A stretch of DNA of 64,000 bases from a virus: positions 1 through 64,000 of IMG/VR virus record IMGVR_UViG_3300023174_000064, one strand, 5' to 3'. Numbering within the stretch: the first letter of the stretch is position 1; each line of letters starts with the position of its first letter. Positions 32,246 through 40,385 of the stretch are shown here, one piece after another. Both the position numbers and the translations under genes were made by a program. Below the pieces are notes generated by a model. The model worked only from the letters and a program-made list of their open reading frames with translations, had not been told where the DNA came from and did not search any database.

Positions 32246-32273
32246 AATATACATCAAAAAAACAAAAAGTCAA
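32246..32273 (-). promoter_or_regulatory. sigma70-type promoter of the replication operon
   Basis: Minus strand: TTGACT (32273-32268), 16-bp spacer, TATATT (32251-32246), then 6 nt to the ATG at 32239. The TGA stop codon of the upstream tail gene lies inside the -35 hexamer. No Shine-Dalgarno sequence precedes the dUTPase start. Confidence 0.7.
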
Positions 32274-32470
32274 GGAGTTTCTAGAACATCTGGTGCAGTA
32301 AATCGTGGATTTGTATTAGGATCATAAACCCATCCGTTTGAAGTATCAAGTTCATTTTCGTTTAATTGAATCGGAATCCAACCTCTGTGTTGATATTGAT
32401 CACCAATACCGTCCCAAATTATAATATATTCTACAATATTTGTTTCTATATTTACTAGTGCCCAACGCAT
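32270..32470 (-). CDS. Small tail-fibre-associated protein, 66 aa
   Basis: A 66-residue protein with a strong SD (AAGGAG). The pattern MRWALVN-x-E-x-N-x-V-E-Y-I-I-I-W-D-G followed by a Gly/Trp-containing tail (SNGWVYDPNTNPRF) is found in short phage proteins coded beside tail fibres, often annotated as fibre-assembly or fibre-tip proteins. It is the last gene of the tail module; its stop codon is embedded in the promoter of the next operon. Role inferred from context. Confidence 0.55.
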   Translation of the reverse strand: MRWALVNIETNIVEYIIIWDGIGDQYQHRGWIPIQLNENELDTSNGWVYDPNTNPRFTAPDVLETP

Positions 32471-32480
32471 ATGATGCTCC

Positions 32481-33407
32481 TTACGACAATACTGCTATCA
32501 CACAATAACCGTTTCCGCCTGCTCCACCGTTTCCACCGTTGTTTGAAACTTGACCACCACCACCGCCACCGCCACCACTACCTCGGTATCCTTTTCCACC
32601 GTTACCAGCATTAGAGATTGCTCCTCCACCACCACCTTGAGCACCAATCCCAACAGAAAATTTACCAAATATTTGTTGTGTGGAGTCTGATCCGTTAGTA
32701 CTAGCACCAGCAGCAGTGTAAATATTGGTAACTCTTGCAAATGCAGGAGAAACTATAGAAGGAGAACCAGAAAGTGTAGTAACAAATTGCGCATTTCCAC
32801 CACCTGTTGCAATACCGCCGGTACTTACTCCACCACCACCACAACCACCTCCACTGTATTGGTGTTGAAGTGATTGTGTTGTTACTGTGGCATTACTACC
32901 TGCAGTACCAGCAATTGCTGCTACTGCAATGGTGGCAGATTGGATATATCCTGTACCAGCAGATCCTGCTGTTCCTGATGCAGCACCACCACCACCACCA
33001 CCGCCTGCGGTAGACGAAATCATTAAAAATCCTGGAAGACCGTTAATTGTAATAAAAGATTGTTGTCCGGTACCGCCGTTATTGCCGATTGCGTTAGTAG
33101 TTGAACCAGTACCACTAGTTCCTCCTGCGCCTATAGTTACTTGCAAGATAGTTCCAGGTCCACCAAGATCTTCCACCCTAAAATCTTGTAAAGAAACGCT
33201 ACCGCCACCACCGCCACCACCTCCAGAAATAGCTGTAGACGCTCCTGTTTTTCCTCCTCCTCCACCACCACCGCCACCACCAACTAAAAATATACGAAGA
33301 ATTTTTGCTCCGGGTGGAATTACATAGGAACCAGAAGAATCAAACTCTTTGAGAGTTTCTGCAGTAGACGTTAAATTAGGAGAAAATCCAAAAACACCTT
33401 GATTCAT
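32481..33407 (-). CDS. Glycine-rich tail adhesin-like protein
   Basis: A 308-residue protein with at least six polyglycine runs of 5-10 residues alternating with Ser/Thr/Ala-rich strands. Such glycine-rich motifs pack as polyglycine II helices in the tip adhesin gp38 of T-even phages such as S16, where they carry receptor specificity. The N-terminus (FDSSGSYVIPPGAKILRIFL) is a well-known entry segment of Gly-rich phage fibre tips. The C-terminus is short (GNGYCVIAVLS). A receptor-binding tip role is likely but inferred. It overlaps the next gene upstream by 4 nt (ATGA). Confidence 0.65.
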   Translation of the reverse strand: MNQGVFGFSPNLTSTAETLKEFDSSGSYVIPPGAKILRIFLVGGGGGGGGGGKTGASTAISGGGGGGGGSVSLQDFRVEDLGGPGTILQVTIGAGGTSGTGSTTNAIGNNGGTGQQSFITINGLPGFLMISSTAGGGGGGGAASGTAGSAGTGYIQSATIAVAAIAGTAGSNATVTTQSLQHQYSGGGCGGGGVSTGGIATGGGNAQFVTTLSGSPSIVSPAFARVTNIYTAAGASTNGSDSTQQIFGKFSVGIGAQGGGGGAISNAGNGGKGYRGSGGGGGGGGQVSNNGGNGGAGGNGYCVIAVLS

Positions 33408-33829
33408 AATAGACCTGATTCAACAATAAAGTTTGTGGTTGCACTAACTGAAGTGGAAGCAAAAAGTGAACACGTGCTGGCTCCGGTTCCTCCAGGAAGA
33501 ATTAAACCTATTAGTTCTGGCACTTCTTGACGAGGACATGCGGTAGTACCTGCAGTCACTGTGACAGCAGGAATAATTTTTTCTACTATTAATCGCTTAT
33601 TGGTTCCGTTGTCTGTACTAACAAAGAAACGAATAGTTGTGGCAGTGGTTGTTGCTGTTGCTACAATAGCGACACGATTGATACGTTTACCTACACCTGA
33701 ACCAGCAGCCACTGCGGGTCCTGAACAAACGGTTACAAAGCTTGAGGGAGCGATTGTAGACGTATCTGCAGTTAATCCTTGAGCGTACTCTAATATTGGT
33801 TGTGATGTGAATTGTGCTGACGTTGCCAT
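33404..33829 (-). CDS. Beta-rich tail-associated protein, 141 aa
   Basis: A 141-residue Thr/Ala/Val-rich protein with SD GGAG. It seems to be all-beta (RINRVAIVATATTTATTIRF, then RLIVEKIIPAVTVTAG) and ends in a short strand (NFIVESGLL). It resembles a decoration or baseplate-associated jelly-roll-type protein, but no family name can be supported. It is cotranscribed with the glycine-rich adhesin through an ATGA overlap, so it may be its attachment or partner protein. Confidence 0.55.
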   Translation of the reverse strand: MATSAQFTSQPILEYAQGLTADTSTIAPSSFVTVCSGPAVAAGSGVGKRINRVAIVATATTTATTIRFFVSTDNGTNKRLIVEKIIPAVTVTAGTTACPRQEVPELIGLILPGGTGASTCSLFASTSVSATTNFIVESGLL

Positions 33830-33838
33830 ATATTCTCC

Positions 33839-33846
33839 TATTTATT
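33839..33846 (-). promoter_or_regulatory. Late-promoter-like octamer AATAAATA
   Basis: Minus strand, one mismatch to TATAAATA, followed by GGAGAATAT and the ATG at 33829. The octamer overlaps the spacing after the previous stop codon. Confidence 0.35.
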
Positions 33847-34291
33847 ATATAATTCCGATACTGTAAAGATATAAATTTAATCCTGGAAGTAATACTGAAC
33901 CGGTTGTTCCTTGTACTGAACTTACACCAATAACATCACCAGTAGATCCGTTAAACGATGCTACTCCTGTTACTGCTCCGGTAGATCCGTTGAAACTAGC
34001 CACGTAACTGTTAAAAGTAACAGCACCAGTAGATCCGTTAAAACTTTGAACACCTGTGTTTGTAAATGTAATACCTTTACTACCTGCAGACACACTTATT
34101 CCAGTGCTAGCGTATGCAGTTAATGTGCCTGTTAATCCGTTAAACGATGCCACACCAGTAACATCACCTGTTAATCCGTTAAACGAACTTACTGCTATAG
34201 GTATACTTGCAGAATCACTAATAACAGTGGTTGCTGTAATACCTACTGCAAGACCGGAAACTGCTACGAATGGTTGTATGGTATCTGGCAT
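33845..34291 (-). CDS. Short fibre protein with SFNG repeats
   Basis: A 148-residue protein built around five copies of the motif S/A-F-N-G-x-T-G-x-V-T/I-G (for example SFNGLTGDVTGV). The same motif recurs in the giant fibre encoded next to it, so the two probably form a common fibre or compete for the same tail site. SD AGGAG is about 5 nt before the ATG. The C-terminus is a hydrophobic strand (GLNLYLYSIGII). Function is structural by inference from repeat type and context. Confidence 0.6.
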   Translation of the reverse strand: MPDTIQPFVAVSGLAVGITATTVISDSASIPIAVSSFNGLTGDVTGVASFNGLTGTLTAYASTGISVSAGSKGITFTNTGVQSFNGSTGAVTFNSYVASFNGSTGAVTGVASFNGSTGDVIGVSSVQGTTGSVLLPGLNLYLYSIGII

Positions 34292-34315
34292 TTTATCTCC
34301 TAGTCATTACCCGTT

Positions 34316-37300
34316 TTATTGAACACGCACAGTGGTTGTGAATACGGTGCTGTTGGCGGAAAGTGGTGTGGCACGAATCAACAAGTTTTTTGGAAAACCA
34401 CTCAAAATTGTACTATAAGACGAAACAGGGCCGGTTGCTCCTGTGCGAATCAAGCCGTATTGCGTGTTTACGGTATTGGTTCCGTCCTGCACCACCAACA
34501 TCTTCAACATTTCAGTTTTGTTCAACACGGTATCACGAGCAGAAATTGTGACCTCAAACGCAGGATAGCCCATTACTGGTGGTATTTGACTATTGTCGTA
34601 AACCGAATCAATCGTGGCAATAGTTTGATTGGCTGTGGTAGCCGTTGTGGTGGTTCGGTAAGTTTGAACAAACGAATAGGTGTCTGCAAACGATGGAGCC
34701 GATACTTGATTAAGGAAACTTCCGGTGGTGATTATTCCGTTAGGTGCCCTTAGTCTAACTGTTTGTGTGGTGTCATTAACACTAATGTATGTGCCGTTAT
34801 TGAGGAAATCGCTATCACCCTCAAAACCGTAATCTCCAATAGTTGTTAAATTTCCATTATTATTTATTGCTACTACTGTTCCGGTATACGGATACAAACC
34901 GTCTGTGTATTGAGTTACCGCACTTAAATTGGTGCTGTATATGTCTGTGGCAGTCAAGTTTCCAAATGTTGCACCACGTGTCACATACAGAGTGGATGCG
35001 GTGATTCCTGCGGTGAAACGGGTCAGAGACGAGAATATTCCGCCTGCTGAAGAGATACCGGCATTTGCTGACAGTAAACGGGTAAAGGTAGCCGTTACTC
35101 CTGTTAGCGATCCGTTGAGTGTTATGCCACCCGCAGCACTAAGACCAGCAGTAAAGTTTTGTTGAGCAGTAAATGTATTTGCTACACTGGTTGTTACTCC
35201 TGTAACTGCTCCTGTTAAACCATTAAAACTGGACACGTATGAGTTAAAGGTAACAGCACCAGTTGAACCGTTCCAACTTTGTACACCAGTATTTGTAAAA
35301 GTAATTCCATTACCACCTGCCGCAATACTTACTCCGGTAGACGCCAACAGACTGAGAGCTCCTGTGAGGCCATTAACAGAGTTTACACCAGAAATAGCAC
35401 CAGTGGCACCGTTGAATGTGGAAACACCTGTAACCGCACCGGTAAGGCCGTTTACAGAATTCACACCAGAAACAGCACCAGTAGCACCGTTGAATGTGGC
35501 AACACCTGTAACTGCACCAGTAGAACCGTTCCAACTTTGTACACCAGTATTTGTTATAGTAGGATTAGTTGTTCCGGTTATGGATATACCTGTACCAGCA
35601 TTAATAGCAGTCACTCCAGTAACTGCTCCTGTTAAACCATTAAAACTGGACACGTATGAGTTAAAGGTAACAGCACCAGTTGAACCGTTCCAACTTTGTA
35701 CACCAGTATTAGTGAATGTAATTCCTTTACCACCTGCCGCAATACTTACTCCGGTAGATGCCAACAGGCTGAGAGCTCCTGTAAGGCCGTTTACAGAATT
35801 CACACCAGAAACAGCTCCAGTAAGGCCGTTGAATGAATTAACTATATTAGAAGCGTAAATGTTTGCAAAAGTTACTCCACCTGTTACTGATAGGTTATTA
35901 ATAAAAATGCCATTTGTAATACCTCGAATACGACCACCATTTAATGATGATATTGTACCAGTATCATCAAATGTCCAAACAGCACCAGATACTCCGATTC
36001 CAACTACATCATTATCAACAGAAACAAACGAATTCAAATTATTACTAACTAGTTCAGCATAACTAAAAGCACCGGTTGGGGCTTTTAGATCTATACCATA
36101 ACCTGTTTCAAAAACATCACTTATTATTGCACCATTTGGTAGCAATACGCTTCCTGTGGCTCCAAGACTAAGTACAGAAGCTCCATTGATTAGCCTATCT
36201 ACATTTACATTTCCTGTTGCGCCATTAACTGAAGACACGCCAGTATTGATTAAAGTTATTTCTTTACCACCAGCAACCACACTGATTCCAGTACCACCAA
36301 AGAATGTTAATGCTCCGGTTAATCCGTTTGCAGAGTTTAAACCAGAGATTGTTCCGGTAGCACCATTGAAGGAATTAACCAAAGGAAGCGTGGTAACAGC
36401 AGAGTTGACCCACAATCCCTGTGTGCTGTCGTAACGCAGAATTTGATTGTTTGCAGGAGTTGTAACAGCAACATCACCCAAGTCATCCAAATTCAATACG
36501 GTTGATGCTCCACCACCGCCTGTGGTGTTTCGGAAGAAACCACCGGGAACAATACGGCAGTCACCAGTAGAAGACGCATTGGAACCGCCGCCACGCACAA
36601 TAAGCCATCCCAAGAACACACCGTTGTATCGTGTAATGTCTGCTTCCGCAAATGTTTCCAGTAGAATGTTGTTTGCGGCAACAGTATCTGTTGAGTAGGA
36701 CGCTGTGCCGTAGTAGATGTATAGCGCATTGTTTAGTCCCGGAATCTTGTAGACTCGCTGTATAGACCAGTTGTTGTTGCTGATGTTTCCAAGAGTTCCG
36801 CTGCCGTTATCGTAATTTCCAAAATTAACGGTAGTGCGGACAACCGGATCTGTTCTGTAAGTACCATCAGCATTTCTGTACAGGTAGAATAGTTGTTGCA
36901 CAGGCACAGAAGAACTGTCTGTGACAAGACTTGGATTGTTGACATCGACATCCATGTTTGCGCCCAAAGCAAACGCAGTACCCGTGGTGTGCTGTATTTG
37001 ACCTGTGGTTCCGTATCCACTCAGCACATAACCGTCTATTTTGAGTGCACCGAAGTAACGAATAAATGTTTCGTATTGTGCGCTTGAAGCGTAGGCTACG
37101 ATTGGGTGGTAGTGAACTCGGTTCACATAAGCCCGTGATTGGTGAACCGCATTACCAATCACCACGCTGTTCAGGTATTGGGTTTGGGTAAAATTGCTAG
37201 ACGACTGTTGTAGATTTCCTGATGAATCAATACGGAAGAAAGTAAAGTCGGATGATGTCATTCCTGCAAGGGTAACACCTGTCTTGGCAGTCCATGTTAC

Positions 37301-38602
37301 GGTTTGCAGAGAGGGTGCAGGATACCCTCCTGTGGCAGCGTTTACCGTGGCAATGATTCCTGCTCCTGCGGAAACATCCACTGCTGCTGTATTTCCTGCA
37401 TTGATTGTAAGGACACCACCGTACAGAAGTCCTGATTGAATTTCTTCAAGAATACGATCACCATTCACTCCCTTAATAAGATCAGCATCCAATCCTGAAC
37501 CTGCACCGTCATTTCCTGCGTGCCATGCGGTGTAACCCGCAATGGTTACTCGACCATTACCAAATGTGGCTCCTGACGCACTAATACCTGCGTTGAATGT
37601 ATTGAGTGCGGTGAATATATTGGCAACAGAAGTGGTTACGCCAGTGACAGCTCCTGTAAAACCGTTGAATGATGTTACGTAATCACCAACATTACCACCA
37701 GACACAGCAACATCAACCTGTTTGCCTTTTCTGGTAACAGTAATGTTGTCACCAACAAAGTTAATATCGTTAACCGACTTGATTACTCTGGCACGATCTT
37801 TATAGATGCCGACTGCACCACCACCAATCGAGCCTGTATTCAGCCACTGAAAATTCTGTGCTACTGTTTGTGCGTCCAGTTTGGTTTTTACCAGACTGGT
37901 AAGTTCTTGTTTAAATTTAGATCCATCAAAAGAAAGCTCACCTTCTTCCAGTACTAACGGATAGTTGGCAGAAATAATATTAGACTCACCGGGATCGCCT
38001 TTTGGTCCTTGAGGACCTTCAGGACCTTGTGGACCTATAGGACCCAGTAATCCTTGAGGACCAGGTTCTCCCTTGGCACCCGGAATACCTTTTGGACCTT
38101 GCGGACCAACAGGACCGATTTCACCTTCTGGGCCTTCTGGACCTTGAACGCCTTGTGGACCTTCAGGACCTACCTCTCCTTTAGGACCTCTGACACCAAT
38201 AGGACCGGGAACACCTTGTGGACCTATTTCACCTGGAACACCTTGAGGACCGATAGGGCCTTGAATGCCTTGTGGACCCATAGGACCTTCTGGGCCTTGT
38301 GGTCCAATAGGACCTTCTGGGCCTATGTCTCCTTGAACACCCTGTTCGCCTTTATCACCCGGCCAGCCAGTCTCTCCAGTATCACCCTTTTCACCTTTTA
38401 ATCCTTGTGGGCCTTGAGGACCGGGTTCGCCTTGAGGACCAGCCCATCCGTCTTCACCTGCGGGTCCTTGGGGGCCTGCTGGACCTTGAGGACCTCGTGG
38501 CCCAACAGGACCTCTCAGATCCTGTGTTGATTGTATTTCACTTTGCGGAGAAACCACAGGGGTTGGTTTATCCAAATTAAAGTATTGCTTAAACTTGTCC
38601 AT
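34316..38602 (-). CDS. Giant tail fibre with collagen-like stalk and SFNG repeats
   Basis: A 1428-residue fibre. Residues about 30-205 are an uninterrupted collagen-like Gly-x-y stretch (GPQGPAGPQGPAGEDGW), expected to form a triple helix. A globular segment follows (about 205-300), then a long central part with no recognised domain. The rest contains many SFNG-x-TGAVTGV repeats, some nearly identical at the DNA level. The C-terminal 120 residues (YSTILSGFPKNLLIRATPLS) may form the tip. Such repeat fibres are typical of large marine and freshwater phages. A TCTAAATA octamer lies 6 nt before the ATG and there is no Shine-Dalgarno sequence. Confidence 0.8.
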   Translation of the reverse strand: MDKFKQYFNLDKPTPVVSPQSEIQSTQDLRGPVGPRGPQGPAGPQGPAGEDGWAGPQGEPGPQGPQGLKGEKGDTGETGWPGDKGEQGVQGDIGPEGPIGPQGPEGPMGPQGIQGPIGPQGVPGEIGPQGVPGPIGVRGPKGEVGPEGPQGVQGPEGPEGEIGPVGPQGPKGIPGAKGEPGPQGLLGPIGPQGPEGPQGPKGDPGESNIISANYPLVLEEGELSFDGSKFKQELTSLVKTKLDAQTVAQNFQWLNTGSIGGGAVGIYKDRARVIKSVNDINFVGDNITVTRKGKQVDVAVSGGNVGDYVTSFNGFTGAVTGVTTSVANIFTALNTFNAGISASGATFGNGRVTIAGYTAWHAGNDGAGSGLDADLIKGVNGDRILEEIQSGLLYGGVLTINAGNTAAVDVSAGAGIIATVNAATGGYPAPSLQTVTWTAKTGVTLAGMTSSDFTFFRIDSSGNLQQSSSNFTQTQYLNSVVIGNAVHQSRAYVNRVHYHPIVAYASSAQYETFIRYFGALKIDGYVLSGYGTTGQIQHTTGTAFALGANMDVDVNNPSLVTDSSSVPVQQLFYLYRNADGTYRTDPVVRTTVNFGNYDNGSGTLGNISNNNWSIQRVYKIPGLNNALYIYYGTASYSTDTVAANNILLETFAEADITRYNGVFLGWLIVRGGGSNASSTGDCRIVPGGFFRNTTGGGGASTVLNLDDLGDVAVTTPANNQILRYDSTQGLWVNSAVTTLPLVNSFNGATGTISGLNSANGLTGALTFFGGTGISVVAGGKEITLINTGVSSVNGATGNVNVDRLINGASVLSLGATGSVLLPNGAIISDVFETGYGIDLKAPTGAFSYAELVSNNLNSFVSVDNDVVGIGVSGAVWTFDDTGTISSLNGGRIRGITNGIFINNLSVTGGVTFANIYASNIVNSFNGLTGAVSGVNSVNGLTGALSLLASTGVSIAAGGKGITFTNTGVQSWNGSTGAVTFNSYVSSFNGLTGAVTGVTAINAGTGISITGTTNPTITNTGVQSWNGSTGAVTGVATFNGATGAVSGVNSVNGLTGAVTGVSTFNGATGAISGVNSVNGLTGALSLLASTGVSIAAGGNGITFTNTGVQSWNGSTGAVTFNSYVSSFNGLTGAVTGVTTSVANTFTAQQNFTAGLSAAGGITLNGSLTGVTATFTRLLSANAGISSAGGIFSSLTRFTAGITASTLYVTRGATFGNLTATDIYSTNLSAVTQYTDGLYPYTGTVVAINNNGNLTTIGDYGFEGDSDFLNNGTYISVNDTTQTVRLRAPNGIITTGSFLNQVSAPSFADTYSFVQTYRTTTTATTANQTIATIDSVYDNSQIPPVMGYPAFEVTISARDTVLNKTEMLKMLVVQDGTNTVNTQYGLIRTGATGPVSSYSTILSGFPKNLLIRATPLSANSTVFTTTVRVQ
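35202..35365 (-). repeat. 164-bp direct repeat in the giant fibre, copy 1
   Basis: Nearly identical to 35619-35782, 417 bp away, differing at about ten positions. Both encode SFNG repeat units in the same frame, so the spacer of 139 codons may be lost or gained by recombination. Confidence 0.85.
35619..35782 (-). repeat. 164-bp direct repeat in the giant fibre, copy 2
   Basis: Partner of 35202-35365. The distance of 417 bp is a multiple of three, so a recombination between the copies keeps the reading frame. Confidence 0.85.
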
Positions 38603-38655
38603 TGTAAATATTTAGAGTATAATTTAAATGGTTCCGGTAATTACAATGTAATTGT

Positions 38656-40365
38656 TCATAAACTTAAAGTATCAACAAAAACTAAACCACCCAAACCAGC
38701 ACCAACTATTGGTCCCGTAGGAATATAAACTTTAACATCTTCTGTTGTAATAAACGGACTGGATATTAAATTATACACAAAAGGAGCAGTATTAGTAGGG
38801 TTGGTTTGTGATATTAAAGTATTTCCTGCGTATACAGACATAGTTTGGTTCCATGAAGGATAATCAAGGGTATCACCAATCAAAACACGAACAGATTCTA
38901 CTAAAACTCTTTGACCATACGAAGAGAATGTGTGTGTTGCTCCAGATAAACCTGGAGCATTTATAAATCCATTTGCATTTTTTGTATTTTTATTTCTATC
39001 TAAACCGCCCATTCCTCCAACATAACGACCACCAGTCTGATATTCTCCACGTAAATAAATATTTTCTATGCCTTTACAATTTTGAAATATTACAGGAGGC
39101 CATTGATAATAACTTTGAGATCCAGTGACCCATTGAATATTTGCACTGGGAGCCGAAGCCAAATTCTTACAAATCATTCCGCAATTATTATAATTTCCTA
39201 ATGCGTTTTGAGCTTTAATTTTAATTTTAGCTTGTTGATTTGGTGTTTCTCCCCATTGACCTCCATCCAATTCTACAATATAATTATCTCCTCGTAAATC
39301 AAAAGGATATACATCAGATTTTGATTCCCCACCTGCTATTCCACAGTTAACAAACTTTACGTAAGCTCCACCAGTTAATTCTATAACTTTACTGGTTCCA
39401 GCAAGGTTTCCTTTAGGTTCGTATTCCCATTTAGTATTAGTAACTAAATATTGGGCAACTGCACCAACAGAATCATTAGATATTTTAAGGAAAGTTCCTG
39501 GCATAATTACTGTACCGGAATCTACGTGTAAATACTCATAACCTTTAATATCAAAAGCAGCATAAGTAACTCCGTACCAAGAACAATCCACGAATCGATT
39601 GACTAAAGCTTGCGTATTTCTAGACCAAACAACAGTGTTAGCACCATTAAAATAAGATCCGGAAACAACATTAGTGTCTTCATTTATATCACAAGTATAC
39701 TTAAGAATAGTATTAAAACCATAAGTACTTATTCTATTAATGTATAATCGTCTTCCACCACCACCACCATTTAAAGTTATACAATTTCTTTGTGTGTTGG
39801 TATTACCACTTAAATCTTGAAATGCCAAGTCATGAAATTCTAAAGTGTCGTAAGGACCTGCAAAAAATACTGTGCTATAATTAGATTTTGTGGTGGTTAT
39901 AACAGAAACATCAGAACCATCACCAGCAAATTTCACTCCAAGAGCAGACGCTAAATTTACTGAGCAAGTAATTCCAGTAATTCCTGTGGTATTACATGTA
40001 TTTAATGCTGTTGGTAAATTTAATTCTCGATTTAATAAATATTTACCACGCGGAATATAAATAGTTCCCGTTCTTGCTGGAACAGATGGAGACGCAGAAC
40101 ATATACCAGTAGGAACTGTAAATCTTAAAAAATCATATGCGTTTTGAAATGCTAAACTGTCATCAGTAACACCATCACCAACAGCACCAAAATCTCTAAC
40201 ATTGCAAAAATCACGTAATTTATTTTCTACTGTTCTATTTACTCCATTTGTGGAAAAAGTATTACCAAATCCGTAAGTATAACCAATACTACTAATTATT
40301 TGATTGGTTTTATCAAACCAAGTTTCAAACGTATCTGTTCCGGTTAATCCTGTTATTCTTGGCAT
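38656..40365 (-). CDS. Tailspike with pectate-lyase-like beta-helix
   Basis: A 569-residue protein. After about 50 residues comes the classical signature of a right-handed beta-helix tailspike, V-R-D-F-G-A-V-G-D-G-V-T-D-D, followed by parallel-strand repeats over about 400 residues with a typical I-Y-I-P-R-G-K-Y-L-L at the first turn. The C-terminal part (RVLVESVRVLIGDTLDY) may trimerise or bind. Pectate-lyase-fold spikes cut or bind surface polysaccharides; no catalytic residues can be assigned by eye. A GATAAATA octamer lies 5 nt before the ATG with no Shine-Dalgarno sequence. Confidence 0.75.
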   Translation of the reverse strand: MPRITGLTGTDTFETWFDKTNQIISSIGYTYGFGNTFSTNGVNRTVENKLRDFCNVRDFGAVGDGVTDDSLAFQNAYDFLRFTVPTGICSASPSVPARTGTIYIPRGKYLLNRELNLPTALNTCNTTGITGITCSVNLASALGVKFAGDGSDVSVITTTKSNYSTVFFAGPYDTLEFHDLAFQDLSGNTNTQRNCITLNGGGGGRRLYINRISTYGFNTILKYTCDINEDTNVVSGSYFNGANTVVWSRNTQALVNRFVDCSWYGVTYAAFDIKGYEYLHVDSGTVIMPGTFLKISNDSVGAVAQYLVTNTKWEYEPKGNLAGTSKVIELTGGAYVKFVNCGIAGGESKSDVYPFDLRGDNYIVELDGGQWGETPNQQAKIKIKAQNALGNYNNCGMICKNLASAPSANIQWVTGSQSYYQWPPVIFQNCKGIENIYLRGEYQTGGRYVGGMGGLDRNKNTKNANGFINAPGLSGATHTFSSYGQRVLVESVRVLIGDTLDYPSWNQTMSVYAGNTLISQTNPTNTAPFVYNLISSPFITTEDVKVYIPTGPIVGAGLGGLVFVDTLSL

Positions 40366-40370
40366 AATAG

Positions 40371-40378
40371 TATTTATC
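40371..40378 (-). promoter_or_regulatory. Late-type octamer GATAAATA, leaderless arrangement
   Basis: Minus strand, then CTATT (5 nt) and the ATG at 40365. One mismatch to TATAAATA. Confidence 0.5.
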
Positions 40379-40385
40379 GATCCTT

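Noticed and set aside
35364-35858. Plus-strand frame within the giant fibre
   Set aside because: Antisense shadow of the SFNG repeats, with repeated low-complexity translation and no start signals.
38054-38401. Plus-strand frame opposite the collagen-like region
   Set aside because: Shadow of Gly-x-y codons; composition is an artefact of the repeat.
38637-38651. Short palindrome AATTACA-A-TGTAATT between fibre genes
   Set aside because: Only 7 bp per arm in AT-rich DNA; it could be chance and no T-run follows.
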